From Pleomorphomonas oryzae DSM 16300 (lineage in GTDB: Bacteria; Pseudomonadota; Alphaproteobacteria; Rhizobiales; Pleomorphomonadaceae), in the NCBI RefSeq assembly GCF_000422965.1, contig NZ_AUHB01000001.1, positions 434,001-498,000 on the forward strand: a stretch of 64,000 nucleotides of DNA, written 5' to 3'. Of the stretch, positions 6,901-15,004 are shown in pieces. The translations under genes were made by a program, and so were the position numbers. Position 1 is the stretch's first letter, and every line of letters starts with the position of its first letter. The notes under the pieces were generated by a model. The model had not been told where the DNA came from. It saw only the letters and a program-made list of their open reading frames with translations, and searched no databases.

Positions 6901-8595
6901 ATGGCTGATGACGGGCTCCCGGTAAGGTCCATTGCCAAGTCCCTGACCGGCATCTCAGGGTTCGACGAACTCACGCTCGGCGGTCTCCCAACGGGACGGC
7001 CGACGCTGGTCTGCGGCTCCGCCGGCTGCGGAAAGACCTTGTTCGCCGCCACCTTCCTTGTCCATGGCGCGCGCGAACTCGACGAGCCAGGCGTCTTCGT
7101 AAGCTTCGAAGAACGGCCGGGCGACATCGTCGACAACGTGGCGTCGCTTGGGTTCGATCTCGACACCCTCATTGAGTCCGGCAAGGTCGTCATTGAGCAT
7201 ATCGAAGTCGATCCGTCGGAAGTGGCGGAAATTGGCGACTTCGACCTCGAGGGGCTGTTCCTGCGCCTCGAACTTGCCATCGACTCGATCGGCGCCAAGC
7301 GTGTGGTCCTCGATACGATCGAGAGCCTTTTTTCCGCCTTCACCAACCAGGCGGTATTGCGTGCCGAAATCCGCCGTCTGTTCGACTGGCTGAAGGACCG
7401 TGGCTTGACGACGGTCATTACCGGCGAGCGCGGCGATGGCGCTTTGACCCGTCAGGGGTTGGAAGAATATGTCTCGGACTGCGTGCTGCTGCTGGATCAT
7501 CGGGTGCAGAACCAGATTTCCACTCGGCGCCTCAGGATCGTCAAGTATCGCGGCTCAAGTCATGGCACCAACGAGTATCCCTTCCTGATCGATCAGGGTG
7601 GCTTCTCGGTACTGCCGGTCTCTTCGCTTGGCCTCAATCACCGTGTCTTCGAAGAAAGGGTCAGCACCGGAGTACCCGATCTCGATGCCATGATGGGCGG
7701 CGGCGGCTTCCACCGTGGATCGAGCATTCTCATTTCCGGTGTGGCCGGGTCGGGCAAGTCGTCTCTGGCTGCAAGCTTCGTGGATGCCGCCTGCAAGGCC
7801 GGCCAGAAGGCCGTCTATTTTTCCTTCGAGGAATCGCAGGAGCAGACCGTTCGCAACATGCGATCCCTAGGTATCGACCTTGGTACCCATATCACCGACG
7901 GAAAACTGAAATACGTGGCGGCGCGTCCGACATTCTACAGCCTGGAAATGCACCTTGCGCTGATGCTGCGGGAGGTTCTGTCGTTCCGTCCGGATATCTT
8001 CGTCCTCGACCCGCTTTCCGCCTTCACCGAAACGGGGGATCGATCGGAAGTGCACGCCATGCTGCTGCGCATCGTCGATTTCCTGAAGTCGGAAGGTATC
8101 ACCGGCGTTCTTACTCACCTCACCCAAAGCGGGCAGACGGTTATTGAAACCGATTCCGGGCTTTCGTCCCTGATGGATGCTTGGATTCTTCTGCTCAACC
8201 GTGAGTCCAACGGCGAGTTCAACCGGGAACTCTACCTCCTCAAGGCGCGCGGGCTCAGCCATTCCAATCAGGTCCGCGAATTCGTCATGAGTGATGACGG
8301 TATCCATCTCTTGTTGCCCTATACGGGCCAGGGCAGCGCGTTGACCGGCGCGGCGCGACGTGTGGCCGAAGCTGAGGAGCGACGCCAGGAACGGCGGCGC
8401 GAGATCGAAGCCGAAAAGGCGCAGAAAATGATCGAACAGCGCCGGCGGCGCACGCTGGCGCAGATTGAAATCCTGCGTTCCGAATTGGACGCCGACGAAG
8501 CGGAACTGCGAGGACTTCTCGAAACGGAAGCGGAGCGTCGCTCGCAGATTGAAATGGAAGAAGCCGAGATGCGCAGATCTCGCGGCAGCACATAA
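6901..8595 (+). CDS. kaiC: KaiC-family double RecA ATPase / clock kinase with C-terminal coiled coil
   Basis: 564 residues with two RecA-like domains. The N-terminal (CI) domain has Walker A GSAGCGKT at 39-46 and catalytic Glu pair FEE at 70-71. The C-terminal (CII) domain has GVAGSGKS at 280-287 and FEE at 310-311. Aligning the CII phosphorylation loop with cyanobacterial KaiC puts S422 and S423 at S431/T432 and T417 at T426, so autophosphorylation is likely retained, with Ser in place of Thr. Residues about 478-560 form a charged coiled coil (EAEERRQERRREIEAEKAQK then RRTLAQIEILRSELDADEAE) not present in cyanobacterial KaiC but known from KaiC of purple bacteria, where it joins two hexamers. 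First gene of a kaiC-kaiB-kinase operon. No kaiA is visible. Confidence 0.95.
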   Translation: MADDGLPVRSIAKSLTGISGFDELTLGGLPTGRPTLVCGSAGCGKTLFAATFLVHGARELDEPGVFVSFEERPGDIVDNVASLGFDLDTLIESGKVVIEHIEVDPSEVAEIGDFDLEGLFLRLELAIDSIGAKRVVLDTIESLFSAFTNQAVLRAEIRRLFDWLKDRGLTTVITGERGDGALTRQGLEEYVSDCVLLLDHRVQNQISTRRLRIVKYRGSSHGTNEYPFLIDQGGFSVLPVSSLGLNHRVFEERVSTGVPDLDAMMGGGGFHRGSSILISGVAGSGKSSLAASFVDAACKAGQKAVYFSFEESQEQTVRNMRSLGIDLGTHITDGKLKYVAARPTFYSLEMHLALMLREVLSFRPDIFVLDPLSAFTETGDRSEVHAMLLRIVDFLKSEGITGVLTHLTQSGQTVIETDSGLSSLMDAWILLLNRESNGEFNRELYLLKARGLSHSNQVREFVMSDDGIHLLLPYTGQGSALTGAARRVAEAEERRQERRREIEAEKAQKMIEQRRRRTLAQIEILRSELDADEAELRGLLETEAERRSQIEMEEAEMRRSRGST

Positions 8596-8604
8596 GGAAC
8601 GCCA

Positions 8605-8889
8605 ATGCCGACGGAAAACGCCAACACGCGCAAGCTGACCCTTTATGTTGCCGGCGAGACCCCCAAGTCGTTGGCCGCCATCTCGAACCTCGAGCGCATT
8701 TGCCGGGAGCACTTGCCGGGCAAATACCAAATTGAGGTCATCGACCTCAAAAAGAACCCGCAGCTCGCCCGCGAGCACAAGATCGTGGCGATTCCCACCC
8801 TCGTGAGGGAGTTACCCATTCCCATTCGCAAGATTATCGGTGATCTTTCCGATGAGCAGAAGGTTCTCATCAACCTGAAGGTCGAATGA
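8605..8889 (+). CDS. kaiB: KaiB clock protein
   Basis: 94 residues, the usual KaiB length, thioredoxin-like: KLTLYVAGETPKSLAAISNL at the start, YQIEVIDLKKNPQLA and the conserved IVAIPTLVRELPIPIRKIIG. KaiB switches fold to bind the KaiC CI ring and resets its ATPase or phosphorylation state. It starts 9 bases after kaiC, with its ribosome site AAGGA at the kaiC stop, and overlaps the next gene by 4 bases. With no KaiA, it is expected to work in a simplified KaiBC timer as described in purple bacteria. Confidence 0.95.
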   Translation: MPTENANTRKLTLYVAGETPKSLAAISNLERICREHLPGKYQIEVIDLKKNPQLAREHKIVAIPTLVRELPIPIRKIIGDLSDEQKVLINLKVE

Positions 8890-10367
8890 TGCGGAGCTCC
8901 CAGGAACAGGCACTGAAAAGTCTGATCGACGACCTTCGCCAGCGTGTGACCGAGGCCGAGGAGACGCTAGCCGCCATTCGCGAGGGTAGTGTCGATGCCG
9001 TAGTGGTGGGCGCTGAAGGCCAGGACGAAGTCCTCGTTATCGGTGACGACGTATTGGCCTTCCGTAACTTCATGGAGGCCATGGAGCCCGGGGCCGTGGC
9101 TGTCGATGCTGATGGCCGGCTTCTCTATGCCAACGCCCGCTTCCGCCAGATCTTCGCCGAGGATTGGGATCGCCTGAAGGGAAAGCTCCTGTCTGAGATC
9201 CTTCCCGGGCCGGCCGCGCAACTGATCAGCAAACTGATCAGCCATGATGACCACGAGACCGCGCCCGTTTCGGTCTCCTTCCTTGAGCGGGGGGTGGAAC
9301 GCAATTACCTCGTTTCCGCACGCCCGGTGCATCTTGGAACCATTCGGGGCTTTGCCGTCACCTTTTCCGATCTGACCGAACGCGTTCGGGCCGAAGCCGC
9401 CGAACGGGCGCAACGGATCGCCAGCGCCATCATCGCTTCGGCCAACGAAGCAGTCATCGTCTGTGACCGTACGCTGACCATCACCCACGCCAATTTCGCG
9501 GCCGAGGCGTTGTCGACGGAAAAGCTGGTCGGTAACCGGCTCGATGCGGCAATTCCACTCAAATTCCCTGACGCGACGGGCATTCTGGAGATCGGCGAAC
9601 TTGTCGAGTCCTCGCTCCGCGGGACGCCGCTTCGCAGCATAGAGGCCTTCGCCCCCATGTCTCCCGGTGCCCGCGATGTCCTGGTAAGCGCCGCACCGCT
9701 GAATATTTCCGACGACGAGCCTGAGGGCTGCGTGCTGACGCTGGTCGATCTCACCCAGCGCAAGAAGGATGAGCGGCAGATGCATCTCCTGATGCGAGAG
9801 CTCGACCATCGCGTCAAGAACACCCTGGCGCTGGTGCTGTCGATCAGCAAACGTACTGCCGCCAGCGAGGAGACGCTTGAGGGCTTCCAGGGTTCGTTCA
9901 GCGGCCGCATCGAAGCGCTCGCGGCCACCCATAACCTCTTGGCCGGTGCCTCGTGGGAAAGTCTCTCGCTGCGCCAGATCTTTGGCGCCGAGGTCTCGCC
10001 CTATGCCGAGACCAGCGGCGACCGCATCAACATCACCGGCCCGGATCTCAGCCTCTATCCACGCGCCGCCATCGCCGTTGGCCTGATTTTCCACGAGCTG
10101 GCAACCAACGCGACCAAATATGGCGCGCTGTCCGGCGAGGCTGGGTCGATCAATCTGGAAATCCATCCCAAGACAGACGCTCCATCCGTCGAGGTGACCT
10201 GGACGGAGAGGGACGGGCCACCGGTAAAGTCATTCTCCCGCAAAGGCTTTGGCCACACGGTCATCTCCCGTAGCCTCTCCTACTCGCCGCATGGCGGAAC
10301 GACGCTGGAGTTCGAGCCGACCGGCGTGGTGTGCCGTATCCAGATTCCAATTTCCGACGTCGCCTGA
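8886..10367 (+). CDS. PAS-containing HWE-family sensor histidine kinase, kai-linked
   Basis: 493 residues, no membrane segments, so cytoplasmic. An N-terminal coiled coil (1-35) is followed by a PAS-like domain at about 60-165 (MEPGAVAVDADGRLLYANAR) and a second at about 180-290 (ANEAVIVCDRTLTITHAN). The kinase core is of the HWE type: phospho-acceptor H308 in ELDHRVKNTLALVL, N-box HELATNATKYGALS, and the defining W-x-E in VTWTERDGPP. The start codon overlaps the kaiB stop (ATGA), so it is made with the Kai proteins. In purple bacteria and methylobacteria a kinase lies in the same place and is the presumed output reader. The partner regulator is not adjacent; the single-domain response regulator at 63285 is a possible but untested candidate. 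Confidence 0.9.
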   Translation: MMRSSQEQALKSLIDDLRQRVTEAEETLAAIREGSVDAVVVGAEGQDEVLVIGDDVLAFRNFMEAMEPGAVAVDADGRLLYANARFRQIFAEDWDRLKGKLLSEILPGPAAQLISKLISHDDHETAPVSVSFLERGVERNYLVSARPVHLGTIRGFAVTFSDLTERVRAEAAERAQRIASAIIASANEAVIVCDRTLTITHANFAAEALSTEKLVGNRLDAAIPLKFPDATGILEIGELVESSLRGTPLRSIEAFAPMSPGARDVLVSAAPLNISDDEPEGCVLTLVDLTQRKKDERQMHLLMRELDHRVKNTLALVLSISKRTAASEETLEGFQGSFSGRIEALAATHNLLAGASWESLSLRQIFGAEVSPYAETSGDRINITGPDLSLYPRAAIAVGLIFHELATNATKYGALSGEAGSINLEIHPKTDAPSVEVTWTERDGPPVKSFSRKGFGHTVISRSLSYSPHGGTTLEFEPTGVVCRIQIPISDVA

Positions 10368-10464
10368 GCCGGCGCCGCCGGCTCGGCATATGCCTCAACT
10401 CCGCAGAACTGATGCTTCCACGGCGTCGGCGAGGCGTAGGTCTGCCGCCTCGCCTTGCTTCCGT

Positions 10465-13400
10465 TCAGGCGAGATAATCGCTCAGTACAAAAGCGTCGAG
10501 GCCGGGAATGACCGCGTCGGCCTCCGTCAGCACCGACGATCTGCCGATGCCGAGCGCCGGCATGCCGGCGCCCTTGATCGAGGCGACGCCGGCCACGGCA
10601 TCTTCGACGCCGAGGCAATCAGCCGGATCGACGCCGAGTTGCGCTGCGGCCTTCAGGAAAATCTCCGGATCGGGTTTGCCGCGCTTCAGAAGCCGCGCGT
10701 CGACCACGGCATCGAACATGTCGGCAATACCGAGCCGCTCGAGGATGGCCGGCGCATTCTGGCTGACCGAAGCGAGACCAACCTTGAGGCCGGCGGCACG
10801 CACCGTCTTAAGCGTCTCAAGCGCGCCGGGAAGGAGATCATTGCGCGTCATGGTGCCGATCAGTTCCTTGTACCAAACGTTCTTCATATCGGCGAGGCGA
10901 TCGAATTCGGCCGGTTCCAAGGTGACGCCGCCCTTGTCGAGGATCATCCGCAGCGACATGCGGCGATCGATGCCCTTCAGGCTCTCGGCCAGATCCTCGT
11001 CAAAGCCGATGTTGAGCGTGTCAGCCAAGCGTTTCCAGGCGAGGTGGTGGAAACGTGCGGTATCGGTGATGACGCCGTCGAGGTCGAACACGACGGCCTT
11101 GAACGGCTTACGGTCGAAGGCGCGTGGTAGCGGCACGGACCGCATCGGCTCCGCCGCCGAAAGATCGATCGGCTCGCCCCGATGGAACAGGCGTATGGCC
11201 TCCCCTTCGACGAGACGGAACTCGACGCCAGCCGCCGAAACGGCGACTTCCAGCGTCCGGCCATGATCAACCAGGCGGAAGCGATAACGGCTCCAGGCTT
11301 TCGGCAGCGTAGGAGCGAAATGCAGTTCGCCGTTCAGGGCTCTCAGGCCGGCAAAACCATGCACGACGCTCATCCAGGTACCGCCCATCGCCGCCGTGTG
11401 GACACCATGGAAGGTGTTGCCGTGGGTGTTGTCGATGTCCATCCGCGCCGTGTCCATGAAGAACTCGTACGCCCGCTCGTTGAGCCCGACCTCGGCGGCG
11501 ATGATTGAATGGATACAGGTGGAGAGAGAGGAGTCGTGTGTGGTGATGGCTTCGTAATAATCGAAATCGCGCCGCTTGATCGCCTTGGGGAACAGATCGC
11601 CGCGCAGGAACAGGGCGAGCACCACGTCGGCCTGCTTGCAGACCTGATGGCGGTAGATCACCAGAGGATGATAGTGCAGCAGCAGCGGATAGTTCTCAGC
11701 TGGCGTGCCGGCAAAGTCCCAGACCTTGCGGGACAGGAAAGCATCATCCTGGGCGTGGATGCCGCGCGCCTCGTCATAGGGCAGCCGCAGCCGATCCGAG
11801 ACGTCGGACCAATGCGCGACTTCGTCAGCGGTCAGATCGAGCCTTTCGTAGAGTTTAGCGAACGCTTCCGGCTTTTCCCGCTCCATCCAGCCAGCCACCT
11901 CGGCGGCAAAGCCGACATGGGTCTTGGCCATGACATTGGTGTAGAAGTTGTTGTTGACGAGAGCGGTATACTCGTCCGGTCCTGTTACCTCGTCGATATG
12001 GTAGCTGTCCTCCACGAGATGGGCGAGATCGGCCCAGACGCGTGCCGTCTCGAACACCAGTTCGGCGCCACCATCGGTGAGCAGCGTGTCATCGCCGGTC
12101 GCTTCGACGTATTGCTTGATGGCGAAGGCGATGTCGGCGTTGATGTGATATTGCGCCGTGCCGGCCGGAAAATAGGCCGAGCACTCCTCGCCCGTAATGG
12201 TCCGCCAGGGATAGAGTGCACCGCGAACATGTCCGAGATCGCGGGCGCGCGCTCGCGCCTTGTCGAGATAGCCGATGCGATGTTGCAGCACGGCCCGCGC
12301 CAAGTCCGGCAGCGTGCGCAGGAACACCGGCAAGACGTAGATTTCGGTGTCCCAGAAGGAATGCCCCTCATAGCCCTCGCCGGTCAGGCCCTTGGCGGCA
12401 ATGTTGGTGCGGCCATCGCGACCGATCGACTGGAAGAGATGATAGAGATTGAAGTGCAAGCCCTGCGACAGGGCGTCGTCACCTTCGATCTCGATGTCGG
12501 CCTTTTCCCAAAAGGCCGCGAGGCGGGTGCGCTGTTCGTCAGCGAGTCCCTCGAAGCCGACGGCGCGCGCGCCCTCCAATGCCCCGGCGGCTTGAGCGGC
12601 TAGCTCGGACACCGGCGCATCGCGGCTGGTGACGATGGCGGTCATCTTTTCGAGCGTGACGGCCTCGCCGGCTTTGGCGACGACACGGAAGCGCTGGGAG
12701 AGAACGCCACCGTCCTCCGACGCCGTGCACTCCGGCGTGCTGCCGCCGGCGACGCCGGCCAACGTCTCGATCCTCAGCGTCAGTCCGCTATTGCGGGTGC
12801 GTGATACCAGTACCGACCGGCCGGGCGTGGCTGTTGTCTCAACGGTCGAGAGCGCGCGCGCAGAGGCGCCGGAGCCCAGACGGGGATCGAAGCTTTCTTC
12901 CGACCCACGTACTTGGCTGTTGAGGGTGGTAACGAATTCAACGGTAGCGTCGGCGTCGAGCGGCGTCACCGCGACTGACTGAGCGAGGATGGCACTGCGA
13001 GACAGGCTGACGAGGCGTTTCGCGACGATGCGCACCCGCCGGCCGGCCGGCGATTTCCATTCCACCGTGCGAACCAGGACGCCCTCGCGAAAATCGAGGC
13101 TGCGCTCATAGGCGACGATCACGCCGCCAGCGAGGCTGAAGCGTTCACCATCGATGGCAATCTCGACACCCTTGGCGTTGGGCAGATTGAGCATGAACTC
13201 GTTGATCCGAGCAAAGCCATAGGCATTCTCGGGATAGCGGATCGCCTCGGTATCATAGAAGCCGTTGACGTAGGTTCCTTCCATGCTGGCGTCGGGCTCG
13301 CCCTGCCAAGCTTCGTCGTACGTACCGCGGGTGCCGATATGGCCGTTACCGAGCGCGAACAAGGTCTCGCGCAGCAGGTTGGCGTCGGCGTCCCAGCGGG

Positions 13401-13491
13401 TTTCGACAAGACGCCAGGGATCGGTGGGCAGCGAGGAGAGCGTGGGGGAGGAGGTCGCGGACACTTCAGTCTCCTTGGAATGGTCGAGCAT
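10465..13491 (-). CDS. GH65 disaccharide phosphorylase fused to beta-phosphoglucomutase
   Basis: 1008 residues from the ATG at 13491 (an earlier TTG lacks a better ribosome site). Residues about 20-770 are a complete GH65 phosphorylase: FALGNGHIGTRG and SMEGTYVNGFYD near the start, GHSFWDTEIYVLPVF, the YFPAGTAQYHINADIA strand and the general-acid motif VTGPDEYTALVNNNFYTN. Residues about 795-1008 are a HAD-family beta-phosphoglucomutase with nucleophile motif FDLDGVITDT and the closing GVEDAVAGVASIKGAG. Known: GH65 enzymes split alpha-glucosyl disaccharides (maltose, trehalose, kojibiose, nigerose) with phosphate to give beta-glucose 1-phosphate, which the mutase turns into glucose 6-phosphate. 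The fusion thus channels its intermediate. It follows the amidase-like gene by 57 bases, in the same direction. The disaccharide is not determined. Confidence 0.9.
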   Translation of the reverse strand: MLDHSKETEVSATSSPTLSSLPTDPWRLVETRWDADANLLRETLFALGNGHIGTRGTYDEAWQGEPDASMEGTYVNGFYDTEAIRYPENAYGFARINEFMLNLPNAKGVEIAIDGERFSLAGGVIVAYERSLDFREGVLVRTVEWKSPAGRRVRIVAKRLVSLSRSAILAQSVAVTPLDADATVEFVTTLNSQVRGSEESFDPRLGSGASARALSTVETTATPGRSVLVSRTRNSGLTLRIETLAGVAGGSTPECTASEDGGVLSQRFRVVAKAGEAVTLEKMTAIVTSRDAPVSELAAQAAGALEGARAVGFEGLADEQRTRLAAFWEKADIEIEGDDALSQGLHFNLYHLFQSIGRDGRTNIAAKGLTGEGYEGHSFWDTEIYVLPVFLRTLPDLARAVLQHRIGYLDKARARARDLGHVRGALYPWRTITGEECSAYFPAGTAQYHINADIAFAIKQYVEATGDDTLLTDGGAELVFETARVWADLAHLVEDSYHIDEVTGPDEYTALVNNNFYTNVMAKTHVGFAAEVAGWMEREKPEAFAKLYERLDLTADEVAHWSDVSDRLRLPYDEARGIHAQDDAFLSRKVWDFAGTPAENYPLLLHYHPLVIYRHQVCKQADVVLALFLRGDLFPKAIKRRDFDYYEAITTHDSSLSTCIHSIIAAEVGLNERAYEFFMDTARMDIDNTHGNTFHGVHTAAMGGTWMSVVHGFAGLRALNGELHFAPTLPKAWSRYRFRLVDHGRTLEVAVSAAGVEFRLVEGEAIRLFHRGEPIDLSAAEPMRSVPLPRAFDRKPFKAVVFDLDGVITDTARFHHLAWKRLADTLNIGFDEDLAESLKGIDRRMSLRMILDKGGVTLEPAEFDRLADMKNVWYKELIGTMTRNDLLPGALETLKTVRAAGLKVGLASVSQNAPAILERLGIADMFDAVVDARLLKRGKPDPEIFLKAAAQLGVDPADCLGVEDAVAGVASIKGAGMPALGIGRSSVLTEADAVIPGLDAFVLSDYLA

Positions 13492-13548
13492 CGGCTCCAG
13501 CGGTCCTGTCCGGACCCAGTGCCGACGATACGTCAAGCTTAGATCCGG

Positions 13549-14712
13549 CTATCGATGAGCCAACGGCGATGACGCCAGGATGTCAATCGGCCGAGTGAAT
13601 GTCGTTTGGTTCGGAGTGGCAAAGGCTCGTGCCAAAGCATCCAACTGGTCGTCTTTACCGCCGGGACCGACAAGCGCTCCGCCGTCCGGTAATATGATGG
13701 CGGCCAGCCCGCAGGCTCTGGTGAAACCGGTGAGGTTGGTCCGCGGCGGCACGAACAGCAGATCAAAACCGGAGAAAATAGCTTCGATCGTCTGGCACAG
13801 GTTCGAGAGGCGGCGCTGAGCATGAACCTGAGCGGAAACCGAGCCACCAAAGACTCTGGCCAGACGCCCGCGAAGATGATGCGGAAATAGCCCAGGTAGT
13901 TCCGTGAAAATCGCGGCAATATCGTCGAGCCTAAGGGCGAGCCAGACATCGTCGTCCATCAGGGTAGCAAGCTCGGCAAAGGGAGCGTCAGCGGCGGAGA
14001 CGGCCGCCAGACCGAGCCGGTCGGCAACGTCGTACGCCGGTGCGGTTCTTCCATTATCCAGAATACCGAGGCTCAATGGTGGCCTCGCGAGCCGCCCATC
14101 GATCTCACTCGCGTTCTCGATGATGCAGCGGACCGTCGTCCCCCCAGGAATATCGACCGCGAAAATCGCGATGCCATCCAGCTCCGGAGCGATGGCAAAC
14201 AAGCCTTCGGTCGAGATCAGCCCCCGCGTCGGTTCGATGGCGACGACGCGATGGCGTGCGGCTGCCGCAGCGGCGCCCAGATCGCTCGCGATACCGAAAG
14301 CCGCAAGACCGGCGGCAACCGACGCGGCAGCTCCCACAGCCGGAACCTCAAGGCCGAGAGGATCGACCGGAACTTTGCCGACCAGAAGAGCGCCAGCGGC
14401 CTGCAATCGCATGACTACGTCGGCATCGAAATCCGGCTGAAAGTCGAGAGCGGGTACGCCGATCGAAGTCGGCAGCCCAACGACGTCGACATTGGAGCCG
14501 ACCACATAGGGCATGCCCCAGAGCGGCAGGGCGGACGGATCTGGATGACGGGCAAGAAGATCGCGGGCGGCTTCTGCCAACGAAGCCGGGATGCAACCGT
14601 CGCCAAAGGCGGCAAAGCGAGTGGCGATCTCGTCGGCGACTTCGACAAGGCACTCCGGGCATCGCCCAAAACGTGCGCGAAGGCCGTCCAGCGTTAACAA
14701 GGGGGCGCTCAT
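13549..14712 (-). CDS. Amidase-signature-fold protein (allophanate hydrolase-like) lacking catalytic residues
   Basis: 387 residues from the ATG at 14712, which has a strong site (GGAGGAG, 5 bases before); the longer frame from 14757 runs into the operator. The protein aligns well with the amidase half of allophanate hydrolase (LPLWGMPYV, VGLPTSIGVPA, RLQAAGALLVGKVPVD, EPTRGLISTEGLFA). The Ser-Ser-Lys triad is gone: the Lys of the usual PxxVKDN is Gly72, the GGSSSGSAVA loop is shortened to VGAAASVAAG, and the nucleophile Ser of TDTAGSGR aligns with Ala148 in SDLGAAAAAA. About 17 residues before that loop are also missing. It is probably not an amidase; a binding or regulatory role is possible. 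First gene of the operon with the GH65 fusion, under the LacI regulator at 15005. Confidence 0.75.
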   Translation of the reverse strand: MSAPLLTLDGLRARFGRCPECLVEVADEIATRFAAFGDGCIPASLAEAARDLLARHPDPSALPLWGMPYVVGSNVDVVGLPTSIGVPALDFQPDFDADVVMRLQAAGALLVGKVPVDPLGLEVPAVGAAASVAAGLAAFGIASDLGAAAAAARHRVVAIEPTRGLISTEGLFAIAPELDGIAIFAVDIPGGTTVRCIIENASEIDGRLARPPLSLGILDNGRTAPAYDVADRLGLAAVSAADAPFAELATLMDDDVWLALRLDDIAAIFTELPGLFPHHLRGRLARVFGGSVSAQVHAQRRLSNLCQTIEAIFSGFDLLFVPPRTNLTGFTRACGLAAIILPDGGALVGPGGKDDQLDALARAFATPNQTTFTRPIDILASSPLAHR

Positions 14713-14754
14713 CGGCACTCCTCCTATACTGCCCGATTGCCAACCGGACCCTTT

Positions 14755-14768
14755 CAAAAGCGCTTTTG
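14755..14768. promoter_or_regulatory. LacI-type operator O1 (perfect palindrome)
   Basis: CAAAAGCGCTTTTG, a perfect 14-base palindrome with the central CG typical of LacI-family operators. It lies 43 bases upstream of the amidase-like ATG, where it would block that promoter. A second copy of the AAAGCGCTTT core is at 14917-14928. Confidence 0.75.
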
Positions 14769-14916
14769 TGCACGTAACATCGGCGTTACCGGGGTGTCAA
14801 TGCTTTTATCTCGCGCCACCAACGAGCCGGGCATTTAACGTATTATCCAAATACCTGACAGGTTTTCCGAGTTTTTGAATTGTTCTTGCTTTGGTTGAAA
14901 GTTCATTCCGACTAAT

Positions 14917-14928
14917 GAAAGCGCTTTT
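14917..14928. promoter_or_regulatory. LacI-type operator O2
   Basis: GAAAGCGCTTTT contains the perfect palindrome AAAGCGCTTT at 14918-14927, the same core as the site at 14755-14768. The centres are 161 bases apart, within looping distance, and this copy is 77 bases before the lacI ATG, so it could serve autoregulation. Confidence 0.7.
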
Positions 14929-15004
14929 GTCAATTGAACTGACCTGTACAAATCGAGAAGCAAGGGCTATACAAGCGCCTTGTTTTCCTGCCATCGGCTC
15001 CCTT

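Noticed and set aside
13492-13536. Longer GH65 start at TTG 13536
   Set aside because: It adds 15 residues with no family similarity and no better ribosome site; ATG 13491 was kept.
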